DNA from: Saccharomycopsis fibuligera x Saccharomycopsis cf. fibuligera
Taxonomy: Eukaryota; Ascomycota; Saccharomycetes; Ascoideales; Saccharomycopsidaceae
Length of the DNA: 64,000 nt
Direction of reading: 5' to 3'
Assembly: GCA_001936135.1 (NCBI GenBank)
Contig: CP012816.1
Location: 1,925,501 to 1,989,500, forward strand
The position numbers and the translations under genes are program-made. The notes under the pieces are model-generated. The model did not search any database. It was not told where the DNA came from and saw nothing but the letters and a program-made list of their open reading frames with translations. This document shows, one piece after another, positions 1 to 9,877 of this stretch; within the stretch, counting starts at the first letter, position 1; each line of letters begins with the position of its first letter.

Positions 1-66
1 TAAATATGTGTAACGTGAAAAGTGGACTGTACTATGGACAAGAACAATGTCGGTGCAGATAATAAA

Positions 67-2766
67 TCAGTCAACTTGATAAATAGATTCTAAATCAAAA
101 GATTCCACTAATCTCTTTTGATCTCTACATCTCTTCGTTAATCTTCTGTAGAAACTAATACTAAGATCAATATTTTTCAAATCACTGACCAATTTTTGCT
201 TTTTGTTATAGTTGTCACCAATGACATTGTCAAATTTCTTGGTAATTTCTTTAGCTGGGAATTGCAAAACCACTCTACATTCTTTTGCAATTCTCAAAGA
301 ATTAGAATTAGCGTAGTCCAATTCGTTAATTTGCCACTTCAATTTCTTAGCAAAGTTTCTCTTAAAAGCGTTTGGAATATCTCTAATGATAAGAAAAATT
401 CCTAATCCAGCAGCTCCGACAAATGCCACTTTGAGAAACCATTTAGAAGTGATAATATCAGTAAAGAAAGGGTACTGAGAAAGGCCTAGTACAACATTCT
501 TTGTAATCAAAAATTTTGTAGAAGATCCCAAGAAAATCAATGATAATGAATTTTTCCAGCTGAATTCGAAATTTCGTAAACTCTTGATTGAAAAGTTTGG
601 TGTATTAATACCAACGAATTTGGAAACGCCACCAAAAGATGGATCAAAAAAGTCCAAAACAGACACATCTTTGTTCAAGTTTTTGGAAATATGATGTCTT
701 CTGCGCTGAAACATGAAGTCTTCTCTAAAAATCTTGTCTTTCAAAAATGTCTTGTCATTTAAAGACTCTTGACCAACTCCTTTGATTTTATTGACACCTT
801 CAACAGTCTTCTTTTTTGCGTAAGACTCTGATATCTCAACGCTATTCAAAACTTTGTTAATCATAGCAGTTTGAATTTGTCTGGCATAATCATAGATAGA
901 GTAAATATTTTTCAACTTGATATGTACCAAAACTTTGTCCAACTCATCTATTGTACTATTAATTCTCTGACGAGAAAATTCATAAACATCATCATTGAGT
1001 TCTTCTACTAGCTTGGATATAATCTTTGACGTTTTTTCGCTCTCCTTAACTTGCTGTTCATAAACAGGTATTAACGAATTAAGTTCACTGGATATGTTGA
1101 AACGATCCTTAGTAAAAACACCTTCATTATACTCGGATAAACCTTCAATATCGCTTAATACCTTAATCAAAAAGTTCTTTGCAGGGGCGAGTTTTGACAA
1201 GGCTCTCTTTTCAAGTACAAACTTTCTTAAAGAAGACTCTAAATGGTCAAAGTTTGGATCTCCTTGGTTGTTATTGCCATTATTGTTATCGCTATCTCCT
1301 GGATCTCCTGGATCTCCTGGGTCTCCTGGATTACCTTCACTACTGTTTACAACGTTTGAAGAAGATACGAAATGCACAAATTCTCTAGCATCTTTGTGAG
1401 TCTCTGGACTCAAAGATTCAACCTGGTTCAAAATTCGCTTTATGCAACGCTCTTTATTTTTGATAGTATCAAATCTGTTAACGACAATAAAGATGAACTG
1501 TTTTTCTTTAGCAGCAGCAGTGATAAATTCTCTGGCAGATAAAGTGAAGTGGTTTTCTGCACTGACGACAAAAACAACTAAATCAATTTCTTCTTGTCTT
1601 GAGAAAACCTCGGTAGTCTGGTATGAGTCCATATTCAAACCTGGTGCATCAATCAAGTTAATATCTATGACACCGTTCTTCAAAAGTGATCTGTCCACTG
1701 ACCTTTTATCATTCACATAAACTTTGAGAATTGAATATTTGTCATACTCTCCCACAAGATCTTCTAAATCAATGAGCTGATAAATCTCATAAGTGGATTC
1801 ATCTTTTCTATTATACTCTGATCCTATCAAAACAGCATGAACTTCTTCCATACCATCATTCTCACGGCAATCAATAACCTCACTAAACACACTTGTGCAA
1901 GGCTGCTGATCTTCAGGTAAAAGTTTTCTCCGAAGAAGAGCATTACAAAATGTTGATTTACCTGAATTCAAATCACCAGTAACAAATACTTTGGAAGAAG
2001 TATCATCAATCCTTTTTCTTAATGCAACCAAATGCTTGATTGTAGACAATATCTTTTCCTCCAAAAGCTTCGAAATTGCACCTTGATCTAAAGTCGATAT
2101 CAAATTGCCACGGTCACCAGTCATCTTCAAATTCAACTTGAGAACTTTAAATTCGTGTGAGAAACTGTCATAACCTGAATCTAGATTTTTGTCTTTATGG
2201 TTTTGGTCAGAACCAGCATTAAGTACTTTATTTAAACTTTCAACAGTGCTTCTTCTTTTCAAAGCTCTAATAGATTTGATATCATTCAAATCGGCATCAT
2301 TCGAGTCGTCTTGCAAAGGGTATGAAATGTGTCTCGCATTAGTTTCTCTTTGCAAATCTTCCAAAAGCTGGACAGTTGAATTTATTGCTCTATCAAGAGC
2401 AAGACGATTATTATTGTATTGTAACTGTGAGATCTGTGTTTGTAAAAGTTCATGATCATTCTCTTGATTATGATGCTGAAATGTAGTTGAATCATTTTCA
2501 AAAGTTCCTTGAGTGTACATCACTCTTTTAGGTTGCTCACCATCAACTAAAGTTTCACTATTTTCTGTGATGTTATCCAATATTGTGTGCTTCTTAGCAC
2601 TTTCGCTAGATGTTTCGATGTCGTCATTGACCACAGTAGCGCCATCGTCTCGATCGGTATTGACGCTTGGGTTATTATCGGTGAGATCAACTTTATGGTG
2701 TGTGGCAGGTGATGATGTGCCTTCTGGGGAAACAGACCCCTGTTCTTCTTTCTGTAGCTTGCTCAT
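67..2766 (-). CDS. FZO1: Mitofusin Fzo1, mitochondrial outer-membrane fusion GTPase
   Basis: Dynamin-related GTPase that tethers and fuses mitochondrial outer membranes. With the start at 2766 the protein has 899 residues. The GTPase motifs are GDLNSGKST (264-272), DAPG (373-376) and NRFD (430-433), and the stretch around LLPEDQQPCTSVFSE matches fungal mitofusins. A pair of hydrophobic segments near residues 745-800 fits the double membrane pass of Fzo1, followed by a C-terminal heptad region. An in-frame ATG 54 bp further upstream (2820) would add 18 residues; I prefer 2766 because MSKLQ opens the usual acidic N-tail. A GGATCTCCT-type repeat at about 1291-1325 encodes GDP repeats inside the GTPase domain, after the NRFD motif. 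It is transcribed away from DPM2. Confidence 0.95.
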   Translation of the reverse strand: MSKLQKEEQGSVSPEGTSSPATHHKVDLTDNNPSVNTDRDDGATVVNDDIETSSESAKKHTILDNITENSETLVDGEQPKRVMYTQGTFENDSTTFQHHNQENDHELLQTQISQLQYNNNRLALDRAINSTVQLLEDLQRETNARHISYPLQDDSNDADLNDIKSIRALKRRSTVESLNKVLNAGSDQNHKDKNLDSGYDSFSHEFKVLKLNLKMTGDRGNLISTLDQGAISKLLEEKILSTIKHLVALRKRIDDTSSKVFVTGDLNSGKSTFCNALLRRKLLPEDQQPCTSVFSEVIDCRENDGMEEVHAVLIGSEYNRKDESTYEIYQLIDLEDLVGEYDKYSILKVYVNDKRSVDRSLLKNGVIDINLIDAPGLNMDSYQTTEVFSRQEEIDLVVFVVSAENHFTLSAREFITAAAKEKQFIFIVVNRFDTIKNKERCIKRILNQVESLSPETHKDAREFVHFVSSSNVVNSSEGNPGDPGDPGDPGDSDNNNGNNNQGDPNFDHLESSLRKFVLEKRALSKLAPAKNFLIKVLSDIEGLSEYNEGVFTKDRFNISSELNSLIPVYEQQVKESEKTSKIISKLVEELNDDVYEFSRQRINSTIDELDKVLVHIKLKNIYSIYDYARQIQTAMINKVLNSVEISESYAKKKTVEGVNKIKGVGQESLNDKTFLKDKIFREDFMFQRRRHHISKNLNKDVSVLDFFDPSFGGVSKFVGINTPNFSIKSLRNFEFSWKNSLSLIFLGSSTKFLITKNVVLGLSQYPFFTDIITSKWFLKVAFVGAAGLGIFLIIRDIPNAFKRNFAKKLKWQINELDYANSNSLRIAKECRVVLQFPAKEITKKFDNVIGDNYNKKQKLVSDLKNIDLSISFYRRLTKRCRDQKRLVESFDLESIYQVD

Positions 2767-3302
2767 GTCGCCGACAAACACTTTAACTCGATACTTCGAA
2801 GTGTTAAAGATGTACAACACATTTCATATCACTACAGTAAAATTTGTAATCAAGTAAGGTAGAAAAGGGAAGAAACCCCATCTCCAGTTGTGCAGTATTT
2901 GCATCACGTGAACATGTCAGGTGAGTGAGATGATTTACAGGTGAAAAATGCAATTATACGGTACTTCTGCTTAAGCTACAGTCTTACAACTTCTCAGATG
3001 TGTAATTTACCCCTGACTTTAATCAACATATATAAGAGCTAAACTAATAAAAGGGTGTTTTATTATTTCACCCTTTATCTTCCAAGGCCTGCTGTTAAAC
3101 TTTGGGAAGTCGTACTTGTGTAATCTTCTATGAAGTGCGCTTCGGGGTCACCCGGCATCATCTCTGCGCTAACGAAAAACAATAAAACAACTAAACAAAA
3201 CAAAATGTTATAAGATGCCAGCGCAGTGAGAGCTGTCAACATCACCTAAGAGTGTGCTTCCTGTTCATCTTCACATCTATTTAGTCTCTGCTATAATCGA
3301 CA
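2767..3302. promoter_or_regulatory. Divergent promoter between FZO1 and DPM2
   Basis: This 536 bp interval separates two divergent genes. It holds a CACGTG E-box at 2905-2910, the site type bound by Cbf1-like factors, and a TATATAAG box at 3029-3036. No reading frame or RNA gene is supported. Which gene each site serves is inference. Confidence 0.45.
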
Positions 3303-3643
3303 ATGGTGAGTAGTAATATGTCTTTAGTTCTTTGATTGGCTGATCAGTTTTACTAACACATTTGCAGTCTGCTTTTGATATATTAGTGGGTCTCTCTATG
3401 CTTGGTGTTGCAACTGTTGTGTTTGTCTACTACACCTTCTGGACCTTTGTATTGCCATTTGTCGATGAAGATTCCATCTTGCAAAACTTTTTTCTTCCAA
3501 GAGAATGGGCTGTTAGAATCCCTGCTGCTTTGCTTGTGATTGGCACCACTGCAGTGACTCTTTTTATTAGCTCTGTTTTAATCAAATCATCAAAGAAAGA
3601 AAAGGCAAAGTTGGAAAAGGCAAAGAGTAAGAAAGACAACTAA
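3303..3643 (+). CDS. DPM2: Dpm2, regulatory subunit of dolichol-phosphate mannose synthase
   Basis: Small ER membrane protein that stabilises the Dpm1 catalytic subunit, which makes Dol-P-Man for N-glycans, O-mannosylation and GPI anchors. The coding sequence is spliced: exon 1 is only the ATG (3303-3305), the intron is 3306-3367 (donor GTGAGT, branch TTACTAACAC, acceptor GCAG), and exon 2 is 3368-3643. The product has 92 residues with two hydrophobic segments flanking the family signature LPFVDEDSILQNFFLPREWA, then a Lys-rich cytosolic tail. Animal Dpm2 shares the LPF(I/V)D and FLPR elements. Saccharomyces cerevisiae lacks this subunit, so the gene marks a different yeast lineage. Confidence 0.93.
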
Positions 3644-4638
3644 ATTTACTTCTTCTTGACCATATTATTGGCACAGTCGAACTGGTTTTTCTACTTTTAC
3701 CAATAGATCTTTAACGAAGCACATGCATCCGTTTTTTTAATTACTTTTTTTTTCTCTAAAAATCATCAAAACGTTACTGTTCAACTCTCCCGCTATTGCA
3801 GTTTGTATATGAATGCTTTTCTCGATCACTTTTCTATAATCACTTTGTATTTTATTCGGCTAAGACGACTATACTTTTAAAAACCTGAAGCTAACAGCTC
3901 TTCCAGAAGACAATGCGTCACTGCACCGAACACGAGGTGATACTTTTACTGAGACAAGTCTTTTGTTGCAGCCCAACACAAGCTATTAATAGCATTAGTT
4001 TTCTAATTTTATAAACATATGTTGTTGCAGTTACTAAACCGCTTATTGTTTCCTTGCGTTGTTTTTATGATATGCTTTAGAGCTGAGTCGCAGGCTGTAG
4101 TTGTTTATCTTGAAGATGCTGATCTGTAAACAACTGTATCACGTGCCCATGTTTGGGCGGTTGTTTGGACTAATTTGAATTGTGAAGTGCTGTGTGCTCC
4201 TTCGTTCTTTTTCTCACAAGCTCTATTCAAAGTCATAATAGAATAACAGCCTTTAATAGCAGCGGAAAGATAGTGACCCACAATTGGTTAATTTCTTGTT
4301 AAAGTATCCTGCCCCCATTTTAAAGCAGAGAATCATACTTTTACGTCATTCGTTTCAATTGTTGTTTTGTTTGTAAAATTGAATCTATTAACCTTCAACT
4401 CCAAAGAAACTCAGCAGGTGTTACTCCCAACAGTGATATTTACGGTTGCAAGAAGCTCCACTCTAGTTGTCATTCCCAAAAACATCAAACGAACCGCATT
4501 TACTATCTGTTCGAGTTTAATTTAGTAGGGCTCTGCTTTTCTTTTCGCCCGTTTCTATTGAAGATTCTATGACTAACGGTAACTGTCATTATTTCAATAA
4601 ATTGCTATTTTCATACCGTTTATTACTGATGACTGATA
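3644..4638. other. Intergenic region upstream of the PKH2-type kinase gene
   Basis: About 1 kb between two genes on the plus strand. It contains T-rich stretches and one CACGTG site at 4140-4145. I see no coding region, tRNA or repeat. Confidence 0.5.
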
Positions 4639-7600
4639 ATGTCTGCTACAGGTAGAAGAAGGTCTGTTAAGGATTTTCAATTTGGCAGCAAAATTGGTGA
4701 AGGCTCTTACTCAACTGTTTACAAAGCGCTGGATGCTTACTCAGGGAAAGTGTTTGCCATCAAAATTTTATCAAAAGCACATATTGTCAAAGAGAAAAAA
4801 ATAAAGTATGTTAACATAGAAAAACAGACCCTCAATAGATTAGGCCACCATCCTGGAATTGTCACATTATATTATACTTTCCAGGATGATGCTTCCTTAT
4901 TTTTTGTTATTGATTTCGCAGAATATGGTGAACTATTGACGCTTATAAGAAAATTGGGCTCTCTTAATGAAGTAACAACAAGATATTATATGGTACAGCT
5001 AGTTGACGCTATAAAATTTATGCATTCAAAAGGAGTGATTCACAGAGATTTAAAGCCGGAAAATATTTTGTTAAATCATGATATGAAGCTAATGATAACG
5101 GACTTTGGTGCTGCTAAGATTGTTGATGAAGAAGGAAACATACAGGAAGTCAAAAACAAACTGCCAATATCTGGTGATGCAGTAGAAGAAAAAGAGAGAA
5201 GTGCATCTTTTGTTGGAACTGCTGAATATGTGTCGCCTGAACTTTTGCAAAATAACGAATGCGGCTACGAAAGTGATATTTGGGCTATCGGCTGTATTTT
5301 GTATCAGTTTATTGTTGGCCTTCCTCCATTTAAAGGTAATACGGAATACCTTACTTTTGAGAAGATTATTGCTCTCGATTACAAATTTCCTAGTTACTAT
5401 ATTCCTGATACGATCAAACATTTGATCAGGAAAATTCTAGTTTTGGACCCAAAACAAAGATACAGAATTAAAGATATTCAAAGTCATCAATTTTTCAAAA
5501 CTGTGCCTTGGTCAGATTTTACCTATATTTGGAAACGAAATCCTCCAAAAATTGAAGCATATGATCCTAGACTATATCAACAGAAGCTGCAAGCAAGTAT
5601 TGTCCCAAATATGGATGCGCCTTCTAAAGGTTTGCATAAGCAACCTATCAATTTTTACAAAAAACCTACTGCTTCTGCCTCAAAAACGTTGGATATTATC
5701 AACAGCACATACGTGCCCTCATCAAGTCAGATAATGCCTGGTAACTCTCCAAAGAAAAACTTGTCAGCGTTACACAGTACCCCGCCTTCTAGCAAATCAT
5801 ATCCAAAAATAGCTTCTTTCAATAGAGGGCCTGTAAACAGTAATTCCAAGGTATCTCCCGTTTCCCTGAATCCTTCCAAACCTATCAATGGTACCACAGG
5901 AATAGGAATCAGAAGTGCGTCGAACAGCTCAAATCAAGATCAAGTCTTACAACAGCAACAGCAGAACACAGTAATGAAAAATAGTGCTGCAAATAGTTCG
6001 CCTCCTGCTCAAAGATTTATGCTGACAGGCCAATTATCACAGCAGCCACAGCAGCCACAACAGCCACAACAACAATATAAAATTCAACAGCAAAATTATC
6101 CCCAGTATCATTCACCGGGATCTGTAAATGTTTCTCCAGTGCGCCTGCAACGTCAAGCGAGTGCTCCAATTCAAAATGGCAATACCTTTAAGAAACATGA
6201 AAAGCAAAACTCTAATAATTCTGTGATTAGTCAAGCAAGGCTGCAGCATTCGCAGTCTCAGCCTAATAATTTCCATTATTCAAAGCCTTTCCAGCCAAGA
6301 GCCATGCAAAGTTCTCAATCACAACCAACAAGTCCAGTATCCATTTCAAGTGTAAAGGATGCGGCAGAAAATATACAAAAGCCAGTGTTAATGGATCAAT
6401 CACAAATCCTTCAAAAACAAATTCAGTTAAAAAAGATGCAAGAAGGCAACAGCAATGATTCTGTTAGCAATTCTAACGACTTAGGTCTTAAGAAGCGCCT
6501 TACAAAGCCAACGTTGGCTACTTCTCAAAATCACTTTACTCAAGCGCCAAATATTCCACTCAAGTATTCTTTACCAAACCTAAAATCGGAATTTGATCTT
6601 CAGGAAAATGAATTACATATGTTTAGTCCCTTGGACCAAACTGGCGCTAGCTTTAAACAGGATGACCTGCACAAACAACAAAAGGGTGACGTTACAGAGC
6701 TCCAGTTACCAGTAGATGTAAATCTGAATGACAAATCCAAAGATGTGTTGACCGCAGCAAATGAAGCTATTCAGACAGCACAACAATTTAGAGCTAAGAA
6801 TTTGTTCACATCGTCTAGTGTCAATGCTTCTGGTGAAAACATCTTAGAGTCTCGATATTCTCCAAAATCTTATGCGTATAATGAGCATAATGATGATGCG
6901 CAGAATGCTAACCAGGCCCAACATCAAACACAGCACCCGTATGCAATGATGAAAATGAAAAACTCCACATCAGGTTCTTTCAGTAGTGATCGAAAACTGC
7001 CATCCCCATCCTTTGTAAAGCCTGATCTAAATACCAACGAACCAGCCAACAAACACAGCTTTTCTTCAAACCCATCTGCTAGTCATGAATATCGCCAACG
7101 GGATCTATCCAACACAAAAGCCATAGATACTGCTTGTTACGCATCCGATAACAATCAACCCATTGAGGCTGGTAAGACATTCGCTTCGCCAACAGAATCC
7201 CTTTTTCCTTTATCTCCTCATGATAACAAAAGTTCAACTCTTAATAATTTACCACTGTGTAAAACTACCGATGAATTATTGCCATTTAAGAATAATCCTC
7301 TGTCAAATATTCGATCCAGAAACAATTCATTATCTCCTGACAAATATCAACATCGAAATCAAGTTAGCGGAGGTTCCACTTTAAAAGAAAATATTACGAA
7401 TACAGAATTCTCCAGCGAAGAAAAAGTCTTAGAAGCGGAAAATAGTCGTGCAATCCAACCACAACAATCATATTCTTCTCCAATAATCTATCAGGACGAA
7501 GATATTGCTCCTACAAGCAGTAAGTTGGAGGATATTCCTAAGGAAATTACAAACTTGTTGCTGCCTGGTGAAAAAATAATCAAGTTAGATACTATTGTCG

Positions 7601-8424
7601 TCAGTGAATTGTCTTTTGAAAGTTTATTAAAAACTAGTCCAGATTTATTGATAAATTCTTCACAGGGCTCCAGGTTAAACTTGACAGATGCAACTATCAA
7701 CGTGCTTATCAATAAAAATAATAGAATGATTGAGTATTATTCGAAACCAGAAGTGATGCTAATTACCACTCATGGAAAATTGATAATCATAAGGTCTATC
7801 GATTTTGATGATAAGCTTTTTGAAATTGTGTTGACTGACAGCAAAATCTCTCTATATGATTATGAGTTTGACGAGTTCGAATGCAGTGGGTACTTGTTGC
7901 TTGAATTGATTGATAAAAAATCATTATTATTCTTGAGCCCTCACGATCATAAGCACGTGAATATTAATTTTGAGATTAACATGGGCATAACATGGATTGA
8001 GTGCTTATTCAAGGCCAAACAGTTGCTAAACTCCAGAAAAAAGTCGAGCCGATCTGCTTCTGCTAACACAATCAGCTCAATAGCCTCTTCATCGAATGGA
8101 ACTGCTGGTAGTACTAACTATACAAATAGTATTACCACAGCGGACAGCACTATCCCGGTCAGTAATGGTACTTCTACTAGTCCAATACAGCCGAAAAAAT
8201 TATCAAGTGGCACAAACATCAAGATGGCCAATAATAACAATGTTGCTATCGTTAAAGCAGGTTCCAGTTCTGGTAGTGGAAACGCAAAAAATGCTGACGT
8301 ATCACAATCACAGGGAAGAGCAGGTTCAAAAAGCGCGTTGGTTACTAGTACTAAACCTAGAGTAGCCACCTCGACTGTGGCTGCTGCTGCGGCTGCTGCT
8401 GCGGCAATAAACAAGCGAGGTTAG
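4639..8424 (+). CDS. PKH2: PDK1-type AGC kinase of the Pkh family
   Basis: Ser/Thr kinase of the eisosome and cell-integrity pathway that phosphorylates the activation loops of other AGC kinases such as Ypk and Pkc1. The 1261-residue product opens with the kinase domain: GEGSYSTV (20-27), catalytic Lys42, HRDLKPEN (135-142), DFG (155-157) and the SFVGTAEYVSPE activation segment (190-201) whose Ser190 is the usual autophosphorylation site. The KYVNIEK helix is typical of Pkh/PDK1. A very long Gln/Asn/Ser-rich linker (about 310-960) follows, then a C-terminal PH-like region starting near ITNLLLPGEKIIKLDTI and an alanine run at the end. The paralogue number (PKH1, 2 or 3) is a guess. Confidence 0.88.
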   Translation: MSATGRRRSVKDFQFGSKIGEGSYSTVYKALDAYSGKVFAIKILSKAHIVKEKKIKYVNIEKQTLNRLGHHPGIVTLYYTFQDDASLFFVIDFAEYGELLTLIRKLGSLNEVTTRYYMVQLVDAIKFMHSKGVIHRDLKPENILLNHDMKLMITDFGAAKIVDEEGNIQEVKNKLPISGDAVEEKERSASFVGTAEYVSPELLQNNECGYESDIWAIGCILYQFIVGLPPFKGNTEYLTFEKIIALDYKFPSYYIPDTIKHLIRKILVLDPKQRYRIKDIQSHQFFKTVPWSDFTYIWKRNPPKIEAYDPRLYQQKLQASIVPNMDAPSKGLHKQPINFYKKPTASASKTLDIINSTYVPSSSQIMPGNSPKKNLSALHSTPPSSKSYPKIASFNRGPVNSNSKVSPVSLNPSKPINGTTGIGIRSASNSSNQDQVLQQQQQNTVMKNSAANSSPPAQRFMLTGQLSQQPQQPQQPQQQYKIQQQNYPQYHSPGSVNVSPVRLQRQASAPIQNGNTFKKHEKQNSNNSVISQARLQHSQSQPNNFHYSKPFQPRAMQSSQSQPTSPVSISSVKDAAENIQKPVLMDQSQILQKQIQLKKMQEGNSNDSVSNSNDLGLKKRLTKPTLATSQNHFTQAPNIPLKYSLPNLKSEFDLQENELHMFSPLDQTGASFKQDDLHKQQKGDVTELQLPVDVNLNDKSKDVLTAANEAIQTAQQFRAKNLFTSSSVNASGENILESRYSPKSYAYNEHNDDAQNANQAQHQTQHPYAMMKMKNSTSGSFSSDRKLPSPSFVKPDLNTNEPANKHSFSSNPSASHEYRQRDLSNTKAIDTACYASDNNQPIEAGKTFASPTESLFPLSPHDNKSSTLNNLPLCKTTDELLPFKNNPLSNIRSRNNSLSPDKYQHRNQVSGGSTLKENITNTEFSSEEKVLEAENSRAIQPQQSYSSPIIYQDEDIAPTSSKLEDIPKEITNLLLPGEKIIKLDTIVVSELSFESLLKTSPDLLINSSQGSRLNLTDATINVLINKNNRMIEYYSKPEVMLITTHGKLIIIRSIDFDDKLFEIVLTDSKISLYDYEFDEFECSGYLLLELIDKKSLLFLSPHDHKHVNINFEINMGITWIECLFKAKQLLNSRKKSSRSASANTISSIASSSNGTAGSTNYTNSITTADSTIPVSNGTSTSPIQPKKLSSGTNIKMANNNNVAIVKAGSSSGSGNAKNADVSQSQGRAGSKSALVTSTKPRVATSTVAAAAAAAAAINKRG

Positions 8425-9877
8425 TATGTTTTGGAAACCTTATATTCAAGTTAAATGAAATTAGGAATACAACGAACGTCTGAATTGTTTTTTTTTTGAT
8501 TACATGTCTGCATATGCTATCGATTTCTCTCATGACTTCTTTTTGTGTTTCTACTTATTTTTGAATTTGTTGCTTACATATTGATGATATTTTTTCTATT
8601 TTTCTGTTTTTTTGGTTTTTTTCTTTCGTGTTCGTCGTGACTTTTTTCTGGTTTTTTGATTTTTCGTTTTTGTGTTCTTGTGCGTTTTACTTTATTATAA
8701 TGTTATCATTTTGTCAATCATTCATTTACTAGATGGCTGTTACTGAATTGCACATAAAGACACTTGAAATGGTATCGCTGATTTTCGTTACTATTATTCT
8801 ATTGTTATTTTACTACTTTTTCAGCCATATGTTTTGCATTTGTGTGCTCGTTGCCACCACATATCATAATTGTCGCAAGTACTGTTATAGTTACTTTTAC
8901 GATGTGCCGAAGGCGTATATGTCCAGCTTTTTTCTTCATGCATTATTTGTGACAAGATTTCTAATAAATTTTCATTTTTGAAACTCTCTCTACAAAATTT
9001 ACAGTTCTACTTGTTTAAGTAAGACTTGAAGCAATAAGTTGTACAGCAACGTTGTATATTTATAATATACTAGATTTTATATTTTCGAAGCTATTAAGAA
9101 TGTGAATTCAAGTATCAATATTCATGCTTTTTTTGATTAAGTTGAATAATATAATCTTTCTTAATTTTATCGAAGCATTCAAAAAAGCCCATTTTTATAT
9201 CTCTCAGTTCTGAATTACTATATGTAATACATAAGAAAAACTGGAAATGAAATCATATATAAAATGCCATGAAAAATATCAACGGCTGATGACTTTTGAC
9301 TATAATTCTCAAATAACAAATTCGAAATCACAAAACTATAGAGATTTGAGGAAAAGTATATTAATACTAATAAAAAAATAAACAAAGAAAAAAGAGCTGA
9401 AATGGATGCTATACAGCGAAAATGTGCAATGTAAGACGCAAAAGATTTACTGTTTTGGCATTTAGTGAGCCAAAAACAAGATGATAGTACAATTAACTGC
9501 TGAGAGATACTGCCTGCTTGAACAATTACTTTAAAAAACCAGAGCATGGTGGATAGTCTCAAACATCAAGACATTCAACAACGGGAACAAAAATAATCAA
9601 ATATAGTCATGGCAGCAAAAAAAAAAAAAAAAAAAAAAGAAAAAAAAGTAATTAGTAATAGAACATAAAATGATAACCTAACCGAGAAGAATGGAATCTA
9701 GTCATTACCAAAACATAGAAGTGAAATAGTTTGAAAAAACTTGTAACCAACAATATAAAGATAGACTGATGAGAAGGAAGAAATCAAACGCCAGAAAAAA
9801 CATTAGATAAAAAATTATTAGAGAAAAACCAGTAAGTAAAATCTTGAACAAAATTCATTAATCATTGCCTGCAACTT
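8425..9877. other. Long convergent intergenic region, AT-rich
   Basis: This 1.45 kb interval lies between the 3' ends of the kinase gene and TDA3. It holds T-rich 3' flanks and a run of 22 A at 9617-9638. Two short hydrophobic open frames (8733-8981 plus, 9218-9547 minus) look like chance frames in AT-rich DNA. Nothing else is supported. Confidence 0.5.

Noticed and set aside
8733-8981. An 82-codon plus-strand frame downstream of the kinase gene
   Set aside because: Hydrophobic and T-rich in a T-rich 3' flank, with no family resemblance; likely chance.
9218-9547. A 109-codon minus-strand frame between the kinase gene and TDA3
   Set aside because: Composition mirrors the A-rich DNA; no recognisable domain or start context.
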